A stretch of DNA of 64,000 bases from a virus. The notes under the pieces were generated by a model. The model was given only the letters and a program-made list of their open reading frames with translations, had not been told where the DNA came from and made no database searches. How positions within the stretch are numbered: the stretch's first letter is position 1; the number at the start of each line of letters is the position of its first letter. The DNA is taken from positions 1 to 64,000 of IMG/VR virus record IMGVR_UViG_3300027833_000028; one strand, written 5' to 3'. The position numbers and the translations under genes were made by a program. Below are positions 26,701 to 34,624 of this stretch, piece by piece.

Positions 26701-27292
26701 TAATATTAAAGGTGATTGGGTTGGTAATCCCACAGGTTTAACAGGACCTAAAGGAGACACCGGTTCACAAGGTATTCAGGGTATTCAAGGTGCTACAGGA
26801 TCTCAGGGTCCGGCTGGTGCTAAAGGTAATACAGGTAGCACTGGTGCTGCCGGTACTAATGGAACTAATGGAAGTAATGGAGCACCGGGTGCAACAGGTT
26901 CCACTGGACCAAAAGGTGCAACTGGATCAGCTGGAGCTACAGGAAGTCAAGGACCACAGGGACCACAAGGTGATAAAGGACCTACAGGTAGTCAAGGACC
27001 AACCGGAGACAGAGGGCCTCAAGGTTTAACTGGTCCAACAGGGAGCCAAGGCCCGCAGGGAATACAAGGTCCTGCAGGTTCTAAAGGTAATACGGGAGCT
27101 ACTGGTGCACAGGGACCTAAAGGAGATCCTGGTCAAGATGGTTCAAGTTTTCCAGTTAAGGTTGATTCTAAAGACAGTTCAATTAAAAGCATGGACTTTT
27201 TTGTTGAAGGACAAAAATTCCCTATTATGCAGATAACACTAGAAGACGGAACACAACTTTGCTTTACTGCAGGAGATTGTCCTAGATTTTAA
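23789..27292 (+). CDS. Collagen-like tail fibre, 1167 aa
   Basis: Residues 1-130 are a fibre N-terminal segment shared with the 528-aa fibre ([15 protein letters not shown]). Four copies of a module ending in E-V/M-R-x-L-I-G-A-G-T lie at about 148-170, 234-258, 305-332 and 379-403. A 49-residue block ([15 protein letters not shown] ...) is duplicated at 174-222 and 621-669. Residues 463-530 are the widespread fibre module YKGTWDAA ... GEYYIVS ... VGDWAVF. Gly-X-Y collagen-like stretches occupy about 747-876 and 984-1117, separated by a globular beta domain (about 878-980). A short C-terminal cap contains two Cys residues. It starts two bases after the preceding stop. It is presumably a trimer forming a long rod with receptor-binding caps. 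Confidence 0.9.
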   Translation: MATIPGSQRLLDIDGDKLHSSVQLGTDDAFLDSSGSAGSNGQVLSSTGSAVKWVNDQTGTNNYVSGVSFNTSNGVLTMTRSGLADLTVDLDGRYLTSASNFYLNGITKSGNILTFSVSGATNQTYTFGSNAFNSSTIYAQPGIFSGGGTPTLASGVTGAEVRSLIGAGTGSGSMSSWTIKEGNGTESTSVTNGETFTIAQGTGITSEMTSTSSGGTITITNTLPDTGRPAILSDGATPTLNTGITGAEVRSLIGAGTGNGSSNLVIGTTSTTAMAGNTTTITAQQATDIVNNNKKITDSGTPAVLSNGTTPSLNSGISASEMRNLIGAGTGNGSSNLVIGTTSTTAKAGNITTITGAQATAITANTAKKTDTGTPAILSNGTTPTLNSGISAAEVRTLIGAGTSSSAGVTRVRGTANRISVTAGTDPIVNAITGTVTSSSANLATGAQIQTAINSAVTGVLKYKGTWDAAANSPALISAKGTVGEYYIVSKAGSTNLDGITDWAVGDWAVFSDQATDAWQKIDNTQVGNVTGSGSSGRVAYWNGSSNITSDAGLTFNGSTNALTVSGAVTWSGGSSAESNSAYDNTITGFSDSGSSTKTLTLTQRDGGTLTTSFSVPQGTMSSWTIKEGNGTESTAVTNGETLTIAQGSGIQSEMTSTTSGGTITITNTDKGSSQNIFKNVTDGKFTTTANVNNDTLTIVGCKGTNIEIDEEAQTVSICADQQTLSVVGQTLTISDGNSVTMPTNTGPQGPKGDQGIQGIQGVTGSAGAKGDQGDQGIRGLTGAAGAAGAKGDTGSQGIQGIRGLTGAAGAAGAKGDTGDRGLQGIQGNPGAAGAKGDTGARGSAGAAGAAGAKGDTGSQGAKGDTGSQGPAGPNGGTYHYTNSGDNASKYRFWGTSSTYGIGMVSGQSYGYLNDYATVFQMNNDADRGWVWKYEGQGNNDGAMSLTTSGKLKVKGVVDAGSVAIDGNEVINIKGDWVGNPTGLTGPKGDTGSQGIQGIQGATGSQGPAGAKGNTGSTGAAGTNGTNGSNGAPGATGSTGPKGATGSAGATGSQGPQGPQGDKGPTGSQGPTGDRGPQGLTGPTGSQGPQGIQGPAGSKGNTGATGAQGPKGDPGQDGSSFPVKVDSKDSSIKSMDFFVEGQKFPIMQITLEDGTQLCFTAGDCPRF
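26027..26416 (+). repeat. First collagen-like Gly-X-Y coding block
   Basis: About 43 consecutive Gly-X-Y triplets with frequent [10 protein letters not shown] and GIQGI units. The DNA is a degenerate 9-base periodic repeat, richer in G+C than the flanks, which produces long spurious open frames in the other reading phases. Confidence 0.9.
26738..27139 (+). repeat. Second collagen-like Gly-X-Y coding block
   Basis: About 45 Gly-X-Y triplets near the C-terminus of the same fibre, with more Pro (GPQGPQG, GPTGSQG) than the first block. It forms a second triple-helical rod after the internal globular domain. Confidence 0.9.
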
Positions 27293-27309
27293 TATTTAAA
27301 CTAACTATT

Positions 27310-27759
27310 ATGGCAAGAAAGAAAAAAACATCAACTAAAAAAGCAATTAAAAAACCTACTAAGAAAAGAGTAGTGAAAAAAAAGGTTGTAAAAGAAGTAG
27401 AGGTGCCTGTAGTAAAAGAGTACTTATCTCAAAGATTTTATTTTGATATTGAGTCTTTAGTTACAAATGGTAATTCTTTAATAAAGGAAATAGTATTTAC
27501 TTATACAGGTTCACTAGTTATACCTAAGTCATTAAAATCAACATATGAAAAGAAAAGTGTAACTGTACACGGATCATATATTGTAAAAGATACTGATGAA
27601 GGTGTTGTTACTACAACTGACTATAAACAACTATCAAAATCAGATGTTAAATCATTTTTACAAATGCATTTACGTGATGACTATATTAATGGAATGCAGG
27701 ATGTAATTAAGAAAGATTTACTACCTGAAACAAATTTAGTTGTTGATCTTCCTTGGTAG
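27310..27759 (+). CDS. Hypothetical protein with basic N-terminal tail, 149 aa
   Basis: The first 38 residues are almost entirely Lys, Arg, Thr and Val (MARKKKTSTKKAIKKPTKKR), resembling a nucleic-acid-binding or histone-like tail. The rest is a compact alpha/beta domain (YLSQRFYFDIESLVTNGNSL onward) with no recognised motif. It is placed after the fibres and before a host-type promoter. Structural or DNA-associated roles are possible. Confidence 0.82.
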   Translation: MARKKKTSTKKAIKKPTKKRVVKKKVVKEVEVPVVKEYLSQRFYFDIESLVTNGNSLIKEIVFTYTGSLVIPKSLKSTYEKKSVTVHGSYIVKDTDEGVVTTTDYKQLSKSDVKSFLQMHLRDDYINGMQDVIKKDLLPETNLVVDLPW

Positions 27760-27774
27760 TTAAAAAATTATTAT

Positions 27775-27782
27775 TATCTTTG
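27775..27782 (+). promoter_or_regulatory. Host-type promoter -7 element TATCTTTG
   Basis: Exact match to TAnnTTTG, 31 bases before the ATG at 27814. A TTGG at 27753-27756 lies 18 bases upstream, near the expected -33 position. This is the best full host-like promoter in the window and would drive the 87-aa coiled-coil gene. Confidence 0.6.
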
Positions 27783-27813
27783 AAAAGTATACAAACATTT
27801 AAAACCAATTATA

Positions 27814-28077
27814 ATGGCAAAGAAAAGCAAAAAGATTTCTTCAAAGGAATTGACTGAAGTTAAAGAGCTTCAAAATCAAATCAACACACTACTAATGAAC
27901 ATTGGTAATGCAGAACTAGTTAAGAATCAATTAGTATCTAAACATTCAGAATTACAAGTTGAATGGAAAACTTTAAGTGAATCATTAGAAACAAAATATG
28001 GTTCAGTTAATATTAGTCTTGAAGATGGTGCTATATCTGATATTGAAAAAGAAGATGCTTCTCTAGAAAAAGCTTAA
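27814..28077 (+). CDS. Coiled-coil protein, 87 aa
   Basis: Helical throughout, with a heptad pattern at residues about 14-65 (LKELTEV-like start, LQNQINTLLMNIGNAELV, then LVSKHSELQVEWKTLSESLE) and an acidic tail. Small coiled-coil proteins of this shape are common in Bacteroidota phages next to structural genes. Its function is unknown; it may be an assembly chaperone or spacer subunit. It has its own host-like promoter. Confidence 0.82.
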   Translation: MAKKSKKISSKELTEVKELQNQINTLLMNIGNAELVKNQLVSKHSELQVEWKTLSESLETKYGSVNISLEDGAISDIEKEDASLEKA

Positions 28078-28099
28078 ATCTTATTTCCATAAGTGTTTG

Positions 28100-28148
28100 C
28101 AAAATTTTTTAAAACTGGCATTAACTTGTTTGGTTTTAAAAAATTTTG
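28100..28148 (+). repeat. Perfect 16-bp inverted repeat overlapping a promoter motif
   Basis: CAAAATTTTTTAAAAC at 28100-28115 is the exact reverse complement of GTTTTAAAAAATTTTG at 28133-28148, with a 17-base loop. The right arm supplies the TTTTG that begins the next promoter-like motif. A 16-bp perfect match is unlikely by chance even in A/T-rich DNA. It could be an operator, a cruciform or an A/U-rich 3'-end hairpin. Confidence 0.8.
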
Positions 28149-28166
28149 TATATTATAAATGTATAG
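28143..28166 (+). promoter_or_regulatory. Late-promoter-like motif before the VWA fibre gene
   Basis: ATTTTGTATATTATAAATG followed by TATAG, 40-60 bases before the ATG at 28207, matches the recurring TTTGTATATTAT core exactly. It overlaps the right arm of the inverted repeat ending at 28148. Confidence 0.5.
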
Positions 28167-28206
28167 TTTACAATACGGCAGTACATTATAGTAAAATAAA
28201 ACATTT

Positions 28207-30435
28207 ATGATTCCAACAAACTCAAGCGGCACCACAAATGGATGTGACAGTATATCTTCTAATTGTGTAATATGGCAAGGACCGGACATTTCATGCATAG
28301 ACTTATGTAATGGGGATTCTATTTCTGAAGTAGTATTTAAATTAGCTACTAAACTGTGTGATCTTATAGAAAGTGGGGTTGAGGCAAACCCTAATTTAAC
28401 AGGGTTAGATTTATCATGTTTAGATTTACCAGGTACTGACCCTACTGAAATTGTACCTGTATTACAGGCTATGGTAGTGCAGATATGTGCTAATGCTGAC
28501 ACAACACCAGTTGTTGCACGCCTTACTACTGCTAGCATGCCAATAATGACATTGCAGCAATGTTTAGAATATAACGATGCAAATGGAAATCCTGTAACTG
28601 AATTACCTTTAGATGAGTATGCTACTCTTATAGCACAACAGGTATGTAGAAATGTTCAGGAAATAATTGACATTAAAGCTCAAATTGCCAATATAACTTC
28701 AAGATTAACTTTAATAGAAAATTGTGTGTTTGTTGGTGGTGTGTGCCAAGTTGGTACATCAGACGAAGTACAAATTATTCCAACTTGTGTTAGTACAGTT
28801 GGACAATTAACAGATGTATCCGTTGTAGTACTGGCACTTGAAAGTGCTTTTTGTGCTTTACGAGATGCTGTAGGTACACCAGCATTAATTAGTAATGCTG
28901 TAGCTCAAACAATAATAACTGGCTCAACATCAATGTTGAGTGTAGAAGGTGCAACATATAATTCAATAGGAGGTTACAATACATCACCTTCAACATTAGC
29001 ACAGTCTGTGCAAAATGCATGGGTGGTTATTGATGATATGTATAATGCAATTCAAAGTATACAAACTAATTGCTGCCCAGGCGGGTGTGACTCAGTCATA
29101 TTTGGATATACAACAGCAGTGAGATTAGATACAGTAGGAGTGATAGAAGCAATTAATTTTGATTTTACTAGTTCTTCAATACCTACTGGTTTTAATGATA
29201 CATCAGGACGTTCTTTAATTACACTTACTGATGCAAATGGATCTTCATTGAGTGAAGTAGTAAATGTAGCATCATTACAAAATAATGCATCTGGTATACA
29301 AATATCTACAGGATCATTAAATGTATTTCAAGACATAAGCATTACAGTTGACTTTGTTGTATCAAATGGAACTGATACATGTGAAACAAGAATAGCAAGT
29401 TTATCAAATGGAATTATACCATGCCCAACCGTGTTAGTGGGAACAGTAACCGGAACAGAAGCTGAATTAAGCTTTTCAAATAATTTAGGAATAACAGCTC
29501 AGTATACTTTAGATTTACTTCAAAGTTCTGTTGTAGTACAATCACATGTATTCAACAATCCAGGAGTAGGCTTATCACATAACTTTACAGGATTGACTCC
29601 TAATACAGCATATCAAGCTAGACTTACAATAGTTATTGATGGGGCTACTAAGGTTTGCCCAATACTAGTAGATGTTGTAACAATTGCTGGTGCAGCACCA
29701 TGTACAGAAGGTATGGATGTAGCATTTGTAATTGATTATACATTTAGTATGAGTGGTATTATAGATGGTGTAAAATCAGGTGTAGCTTCTCTTGTTAGTA
29801 CAATAGATACAGCATCAGGATCTAATGACTATAGATTAGCATTAATTACTGCTGATGAAAGAGCTAATCCTTCACCAAAATATTCTTCTTGTGTAGACTA
29901 TACAAGTTTACCAACATCTCAAAAAGTTGCAAATTTAGGCTCAGCAGGAAATTATCAATTTATAACATCATGGGAGCAATTTGGAACTAACAATGGTGCA
30001 ACGTTTACAACACAATTAGATAAATTAAATGGAGGGGTAGATGGTACTTGTGTAAATCTTGGAGATGGTAATGGACTTCCTGAACCAACAGATTATGCAT
30101 CTCAGTTAGTTGTAGGGGGTGCTGCATTAAGTGGAACTCTTAGAAGCAATGTAGCTAAGTATGTTATTATTATAACAGATGCTTTACCAGGTGGAACATC
30201 TGATGCATTTAATGCAACAACATGGTCTGGTATTCAGTCAATGATTGCATTTGCAAATACTAATGGAATTAAATATAATGTATGTGGACCTGGAGTAAAT
30301 TTATCAGGATCAATACCTCCTGTAACAGATCCTATTTTCCCATGGAGAGAATTAGCAACACAAACAGGTGGGGTTTGGAATGCATCTGCTGATGCATCAC
30401 AAATTAGTGCTGATATAATAGCTGGTTGCTCATAA
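28207..30435 (+). CDS. Structural protein with C-terminal VWA domain, 742 aa
   Basis: The Cys-rich N-terminus (CVIWQGPDISCIDLCNGDSI, residues 20-39) and helical continuation are a pattern I know from Bacteroidota phage structural proteins. Residues about 295-495 are two beta-sandwich modules, the second Fn3-like (FTGLTPNTAYQARLTIVIDG). Residues about 503-742 are a von Willebrand A domain: strand MDVAFVID ending in the MIDAS Asp510, then Y-T-F-S-M-S, and a second metal loop at IIITDALPGG (D658). VWA domains bind metal-dependent protein or glycan partners, so this is a good adsorption candidate. It is led by a promoter motif and inverted repeat and followed by the 188-aa Fn3-like protein. Confidence 0.88.
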   Translation: MIPTNSSGTTNGCDSISSNCVIWQGPDISCIDLCNGDSISEVVFKLATKLCDLIESGVEANPNLTGLDLSCLDLPGTDPTEIVPVLQAMVVQICANADTTPVVARLTTASMPIMTLQQCLEYNDANGNPVTELPLDEYATLIAQQVCRNVQEIIDIKAQIANITSRLTLIENCVFVGGVCQVGTSDEVQIIPTCVSTVGQLTDVSVVVLALESAFCALRDAVGTPALISNAVAQTIITGSTSMLSVEGATYNSIGGYNTSPSTLAQSVQNAWVVIDDMYNAIQSIQTNCCPGGCDSVIFGYTTAVRLDTVGVIEAINFDFTSSSIPTGFNDTSGRSLITLTDANGSSLSEVVNVASLQNNASGIQISTGSLNVFQDISITVDFVVSNGTDTCETRIASLSNGIIPCPTVLVGTVTGTEAELSFSNNLGITAQYTLDLLQSSVVVQSHVFNNPGVGLSHNFTGLTPNTAYQARLTIVIDGATKVCPILVDVVTIAGAAPCTEGMDVAFVIDYTFSMSGIIDGVKSGVASLVSTIDTASGSNDYRLALITADERANPSPKYSSCVDYTSLPTSQKVANLGSAGNYQFITSWEQFGTNNGATFTTQLDKLNGGVDGTCVNLGDGNGLPEPTDYASQLVVGGAALSGTLRSNVAKYVIIITDALPGGTSDAFNATTWSGIQSMIAFANTNGIKYNVCGPGVNLSGSIPPVTDPIFPWRELATQTGGVWNASADASQISADIIAGCS

Positions 30436-30450
30436 AATAAAAAATAAAAA

Positions 30451-31017
30451 ATGGCTTGTAATTGTACAAAATGTAGTAATAAATGTAGTTGTGCTGATAC
30501 AGCATTAACTAATGCATGTACTTATACTGATTGTAGTGTAGGTAGTGAAAGATGTAATGATGTTCAAAGTGCAGCATGTGTAAGCTATACGGGTACATCA
30601 TTTCAAATAGGTGATACTAATAGTAAAATAGTTATAACCTCCGGTGAACGGTTGGATTCTATTATACAAAAGTTTTCTATGATACTATCAAATGGGTTAG
30701 GGGCTTGTACTTCTAATGATGTTCAGCATGATCCATATAATGTATATGCAGGTGTAATAACTAGTAGTACTATTTCAGTATTGTGGAATGGCATATGGAG
30801 TAATAGTACAGGTATTAATATATATACTGCACCTCAAATAGGAGGAGGAAGTAATGTCTGGACGCTACAGAATAGTACACCAATTGTTACTAATGTAAGT
30901 AATTTTACTATAACAAATTTAGTAGCAAGTACAGCATATAAGGTAAAAGTTGTTGATAACGGCAACAGTGCTGCATGCAAACCAATAGAGCTTTTAATTT
31001 CTACTCTAGCAGCATAA
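30451..31017 (+). CDS. Cys-rich and Fn3-like structural protein, 188 aa
   Basis: The N-terminal 45 residues hold about ten cysteines (MACNCTKCSNKCSCADT and on to CVSYTG), suggesting metal binding or disulphide bonding in the mature particle. A short helical linker follows, and residues about 90-188 form an Fn3-like beta-sandwich (ITSSTISVLWNGIW, later STAYKVKVVDNGN). It probably works with the preceding VWA protein, 15 bases upstream. It is followed by a strong terminator. Confidence 0.83.
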   Translation: MACNCTKCSNKCSCADTALTNACTYTDCSVGSERCNDVQSAACVSYTGTSFQIGDTNSKIVITSGERLDSIIQKFSMILSNGLGACTSNDVQHDPYNVYAGVITSSTISVLWNGIWSNSTGINIYTAPQIGGGSNVWTLQNSTPIVTNVSNFTITNLVASTAYKVKVVDNGNSAACKPIELLISTLAA

Positions 31018-31063
31018 AAAAACAACACGTGGTGGTTTGTTGGTTTTCTACTACAAACGTTGG

Positions 31064-31098
31064 AAGAGGCTGGATATATTCCAGTCTCTTTTTTTTTC
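31064..31098 (+). terminator. Intrinsic terminator ending the fibre region
   Basis: AGAGGCTGGA, loop TATAT, TCCAGTCTCT gives a 10-bp stem with one G-T wobble, extended by an A-T pair, then a run of nine T. It separates the adsorption module from the phosphoesterase gene. Confidence 0.9.
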
Positions 31099-31099
31099 T

Positions 31100-31107
31100 T
31101 ATCTTTA
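31100..31107 (+). promoter_or_regulatory. Weak host-type promoter candidate TATCTTTA
   Basis: One mismatch from TAnnTTTG, directly after the terminator tail and 28 bases before the ATG at 31135. It is the only promoter-like element in front of the phosphoesterase gene. Confidence 0.3.
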
Positions 31108-31134
31108 CAATAAAAAAATCAAATTATTTAACTT

Positions 31135-32358
31135 ATGGATAATATAAAGCAAAAAGTTCTTGACAGTTTAAAATGGAAAAAGCACCCATCATATTGTGCT
31201 GAAAAACTGAACATTACAGAAAAGCAGTATAAGAAAGTAAAGAAAGAATTATTAGCAGAAAGAAAAAATAAAAAAAAGAAATCAATATTTTTTAGCAAAG
31301 CTGCAGACAATGCACAAATTGCAGAAGCAATTGATTTAGAAAATGGAACTGGAAAGTTATCAGGAACGTTTGATCATGAGCCTAAAAGTGCAGAAGAAAT
31401 AGTTATCTTATTAAAAATAGATACAGATAAATGGAAATTATCTCAGTATTGGAATAAACAAATGGGTGATCACTGGAGAGTTTCAGCATTAGTATCACAA
31501 ATAAAAAATCCAGAAGAAAAACTATTTGAAGACTTACTGAAAAACTGGACTCCCAAAAAATATAAAATATCAAATATACCTTATAAAAATAAATTTACTG
31601 ATGATCCACATTGTGCAGTGATATCTCTACAAGATATTCATTTTGGTAAAGAAGGTAATGATACCATAGATAAAGATTTTGAAGATACAGTTAAGAACTT
31701 AGTAAGTAGAGCAAATGCTATACATTACATAGAAACCATGTATTTTGTTGTAGGAGGTGATTTAATCAACATGGATACCTTTCAGGGCACAACCACAAGC
31801 GGAACACCTTTAGACAACTGTATGAGCGCTACAGAGGCTTATGTGCAAGCATTTGATGCAATGCATTGGGCTGTAACATATATTAAAGCTCACTGTGATA
31901 AATTAGTTGTAGTATATGTCCCTGGAAATCATGATAGACTTTCTTCTTTTCATTTAGCTCATGCTCTCTCAAGATCAATAGATTGTGATAAAATAACATG
32001 GGATGTAAAATATGAAGAAAGAAAGGTTCATGTATGGCATAATAACTTTAATGCATTTGAACATGGTGATAAGCGTAGCAAGAATAATCCTTTAATATAT
32101 GCATCAGAGTATCCAAAGGCTTGGGGTGACACAACAAATAGAACATTATTTAAAGGTCATATACATACAGATAGAAAGGTTGAATATATGACATCAAATG
32201 AAACAGCAGGTTTTATAGAAAAGACTTTACCTAGCCTAGGTAAAACAGATTACTATCATTACAGTAACAAATATGTAGGTAACAGACGTTCAGGTAAACT
32301 AGAAATACAACACCCTACTATGGGTAATATATGTGAATTAACTTACCAAGCATTGTAA
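31135..32358 (+). CDS. Calcineurin-like metallophosphoesterase with N-terminal HTH-like segment
   Basis: A complete dinuclear metal site is visible in family order: D167-x-H169 (SLQDIHFG), G-G-D209, G-N-H-D at 264-267 (VPGNHDRLS), the EHGD at 309-312 and G-H-I-H at 341-344. It therefore probably hydrolyses phosphodiester or phosphomonoester bonds, with nucleic acid or a nucleotide as likely substrate. The N-terminal 50 residues (PSYCAEKLNITEKQYKKVKK) look like a helix-turn-helix, followed by a poly-Lys linker, so DNA tethering is plausible. There is no signal peptide. It is a separate unit bounded by terminators on both sides. Confidence 0.88.
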   Translation: MDNIKQKVLDSLKWKKHPSYCAEKLNITEKQYKKVKKELLAERKNKKKKSIFFSKAADNAQIAEAIDLENGTGKLSGTFDHEPKSAEEIVILLKIDTDKWKLSQYWNKQMGDHWRVSALVSQIKNPEEKLFEDLLKNWTPKKYKISNIPYKNKFTDDPHCAVISLQDIHFGKEGNDTIDKDFEDTVKNLVSRANAIHYIETMYFVVGGDLINMDTFQGTTTSGTPLDNCMSATEAYVQAFDAMHWAVTYIKAHCDKLVVVYVPGNHDRLSSFHLAHALSRSIDCDKITWDVKYEERKVHVWHNNFNAFEHGDKRSKNNPLIYASEYPKAWGDTTNRTLFKGHIHTDRKVEYMTSNETAGFIEKTLPSLGKTDYYHYSNKYVGNRRSGKLEIQHPTMGNICELTYQAL

Positions 32359-32397
32359 AGACCTTACTTTTAATTTCATTAAGTGGTCTTTTTTTTG
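32357..32397 (+). terminator. Intrinsic terminator after the phosphoesterase gene
   Basis: AAAGACC with GGTCTTT, plus an inner ACTT/AAGT pairing separated by a two-base bulge, then a run of eight T. The left arm begins inside the stop codon, so the hairpin is directly attached to the gene end. Confidence 0.82.
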
Positions 32398-32414
32398 TAA
32401 ATTATAAATATAAC
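32393..32414 (+). promoter_or_regulatory. Late-promoter-like motif fused to the terminator tail
   Basis: TTTTGTAAATTATAAATA followed by TAAC begins within the U-tract of the terminator and ends 4 bases before the ATG at 32418. If used, transcription would start almost at the start codon, giving a nearly leaderless mRNA. It would drive the tail-ring and muzzle operon. Confidence 0.45.
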
Positions 32415-32417
32415 TGT

Positions 32418-32984
32418 ATGATCAACAATTTTAAAAAACCCAATTTAAATGCTCCAAGATATAGAGAGAAAAGACTGGGATTGTTAAATGAACAAACAAT
32501 TAAAGAGTTTAAAGAAAAAAAGCCTTTGTACTCAGATATAGATAACGTTAAATTAAAAAAAATAATTAAATTATATAATGTTAAACTTTGGAATACTGTA
32601 GTAGAAAATAGAGATGGGGTAGAATTACCTGATTCATTAGGTTATTTATTTATTGGAACATGCCCCTCTTCTAAATCTATTAATACAAATTACGCATTAT
32701 CAAAACAATATGGTAAAGTTTTACAAAATAAAAACTGGGAGACAGATGGAAATTTAGGTAAAATATTTTATACAAACTACTCTACAAAGTATAGATTTAA
32801 AAATAGAGAGTTGTGGAGGTTTGTAGCATGCAGAGAGTTTAAAAGAACTGTTGCAAAAACTTACCCTAATAACTGGACAAAGTATTTAGTTATGAAAAAT
32901 AAATATAAGGTGGCTCATCTATATGATGAAAACCCTGAAGAAACCAACAAAGCATTAAAGTATTATAATGAATTTGAAAAATAA
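32418..32984 (+). CDS. Conserved phage structural/assembly protein, 188 aa
   Basis: I recognise the pattern from Bacteroidota phages: DGVELPDSLGYLFIGTCPS, then NTNYALSKQYGKVLQNKNW, IFYTNYSTKYRFKN and LWRFVACREFKRTVAKTYP, in an overall basic protein. The function is not known to me. It regularly sits beside connector genes, as here, where a 224-aa and a 311-aa ring-type protein follow. No membrane or catalytic motif is seen. Confidence 0.84.
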   Translation: MINNFKKPNLNAPRYREKRLGLLNEQTIKEFKEKKPLYSDIDNVKLKKIIKLYNVKLWNTVVENRDGVELPDSLGYLFIGTCPSSKSINTNYALSKQYGKVLQNKNWETDGNLGKIFYTNYSTKYRFKNRELWRFVACREFKRTVAKTYPNNWTKYLVMKNKYKVAHLYDENPEETNKALKYYNEFEK

Positions 32985-32989
32985 GAAAC

Positions 32990-33664
32990 ATGGCAACAAT
33001 AGCAGACGTAGTATCTAGAATTAGAGGTCAAGTAAAAGCTGAAGTTCAAGATGCATTTACTACAGATAGATATATTTACAGTCTAATTGAAAAGTATGCT
33101 CAAGTTTTAATGAGAAGGCAAGACTATGCAAATAAATTAATGAAGTTTAATTCAGTATGGAAAACATTACCATATGTAGAATTGATTGACGTAGATAAAG
33201 TAGAAGCACATTGTGCTGGAATACAAAGCGGTTGTACAATAAAACGTACAAAACATAGATTACCTTCAATGTTTGAAGGTTACTGGGGCCCTCTAATACG
33301 TACCATTAGTTCAATAGATGGTTCACAAGAGTTACAAGGAACCCAACCTGGTACATATACTTCAATGACTAAAACAACATCTTTTAAATATAACAACACG
33401 TTATATTTTTGGTGGTTAGATGGATATATTTATTGTCCAAATATAGCATGGGATGCAATTAAAGTTGAAGGTGTATTTGATTCAGATATTACAAAATGGA
33501 ATTGTGACACAGAAGATGACTGTACACCTAGATATGAACAAGAAATTTACATACCTGAAGCATTGTTTGCTGAAATAGAAAGTCAAGTAATTCAGACTAT
33601 GGTAGGTACATTAAAAATACCATCTGATGATTCAGATAATAAACGTAACCTAGCAAGAACATAA
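32990..33664 (+). CDS. Candidate tail ring/connector protein, 224 aa
   Basis: N-terminal helical arm (SRIRGQVKAEVQDAFTTDRY, SLIEKYAQVLMRRQDY), a beta core with several cysteines, and a C-terminal helix starting YIPEALFAEIESQVIQTMVG with a polar end (PSDDSDNKRNL). The C-terminal pattern P-x-x-L/I-x-A-x-I-E-x-x-I is one I associate with the stacked ring proteins under the portal in crAss-like phages. It starts 5 bases after the previous stop and is followed 10 bases later by the next ring candidate. Confidence 0.82.
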   Translation: MATIADVVSRIRGQVKAEVQDAFTTDRYIYSLIEKYAQVLMRRQDYANKLMKFNSVWKTLPYVELIDVDKVEAHCAGIQSGCTIKRTKHRLPSMFEGYWGPLIRTISSIDGSQELQGTQPGTYTSMTKTTSFKYNNTLYFWWLDGYIYCPNIAWDAIKVEGVFDSDITKWNCDTEDDCTPRYEQEIYIPEALFAEIESQVIQTMVGTLKIPSDDSDNKRNLART

Positions 33665-33674
33665 AACAATAACA

Positions 33675-34610
33675 ATGGGAGTATCACAAAAATATAGAAC
33701 ATTTAGTCAATTAATGGAAGACGTATCTATTGATTTTTCTAACTATGCGTTAGAAGGAATGATAGAACCTGCTCAATTGATAAAAGTTGCAACCAGAGTA
33801 AACTATGATTTGGGCTTAAAGATTCATAGAACTAAAGAAGTAGTAATAGATATTGAACACGGAAAAGGACAATTACCATTTGACTTTCAATATTTAAATT
33901 ATGCTTTTAAATGCGGAGAATATACAGTTAATAATACAATGCCTTCTGGCACTCATGTAGAAACTTTTAATGATGTACCCTATGTACCAGCGCCAGGTGA
34001 ATCAGCACCATGTGAAGATGGGGAAGCATGTAAAGATGTATGTGTTGTTAAAACATGTAATGATACAAATAGTTATCAATTAGTACAAAGAGTTGGGGCA
34101 GGTCAATTTAGAACATTCACAGATTGGACTGAGCTAAGAATTAAAAATGTTAATGATAAAGTTTGCTATTGTCCAAGTCTAGGAGCACAAGCCGTAGATA
34201 TAGCAGAAATTAAAGACGGTTTTTTAATTACAACTTTCCGTACAGGTAAAGTTTATTTGAGTTTTCAAGGAGCAATGGAAAATGCTGTTGGTGATTTACT
34301 AGTATTAGATCAACCATACTGTAATGAATATTATGAGTATGCACTAAAACAAAGAATATTAGAAAATATGGTTTGGAATGGTGAGAATGTTTCTCAGCAA
34401 TTAGGTTTAGTTGAAACAAGATTAAGAGCCGCTAGAAATAATGCATTAAGTTTTGTTAATACACCAGACTTTGCAGAAATGAGAAAGGTATGGACTATGA
34501 ATAGAAGAGCGCAGTATCATAATTATTACAATATGTTTTTAAGTTATGCCCCTGTCAATCCTAGAGTTGTTACAGGACCTTCTACATTAGGATCATCAAC
34601 ATCATATTAA
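33675..34610 (+). CDS. Candidate tail ring/adaptor protein, 311 aa
   Basis: The start SQKYRTFSQLMEDVSIDFSN and the following helix (LIKVATRVNYDLGLKIHRTK) lead into a beta region with VVIDIEHGKGQLPFDFQYLN. The middle has a Cys-rich insertion (CEDGEACKDVCVVKTC), and the C-terminus is helical with an aromatic tail (RRAQYHNYYNMFLSYAPVNP). This order of helix, beta core and C-terminal helical hairpin is shared with adaptor/ring proteins that precede the muzzle gene in crAss-like phages. The identification is by pattern and gene order. Confidence 0.82.
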   Translation: MGVSQKYRTFSQLMEDVSIDFSNYALEGMIEPAQLIKVATRVNYDLGLKIHRTKEVVIDIEHGKGQLPFDFQYLNYAFKCGEYTVNNTMPSGTHVETFNDVPYVPAPGESAPCEDGEACKDVCVVKTCNDTNSYQLVQRVGAGQFRTFTDWTELRIKNVNDKVCYCPSLGAQAVDIAEIKDGFLITTFRTGKVYLSFQGAMENAVGDLLVLDQPYCNEYYEYALKQRILENMVWNGENVSQQLGLVETRLRAARNNALSFVNTPDFAEMRKVWTMNRRAQYHNYYNMFLSYAPVNPRVVTGPSTLGSSTSY

Positions 34611-34624
34611 AGAAGTAATATATT

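Noticed and set aside
26280-27029. Alternative + strand frames inside the collagen-like blocks
   Set aside because: They are by-products of the 9-base periodic Gly-X-Y repeat DNA; their Val/Leu/Gln-rich translations have no independent start context.
26027-27139. Possible CRISPR-like or tandem-repeat array
   Set aside because: The periodicity is codon-level Gly-X-Y coding repeat, with no constant repeat plus unique spacer arrangement.
28074-28538. Minus-strand open frame of 154 codons near the VWA gene start
   Set aside because: It lies opposite the start of a well-supported + strand gene and across its promoter region, and its protein has no recognisable pattern. No other minus-strand gene exists in the window.
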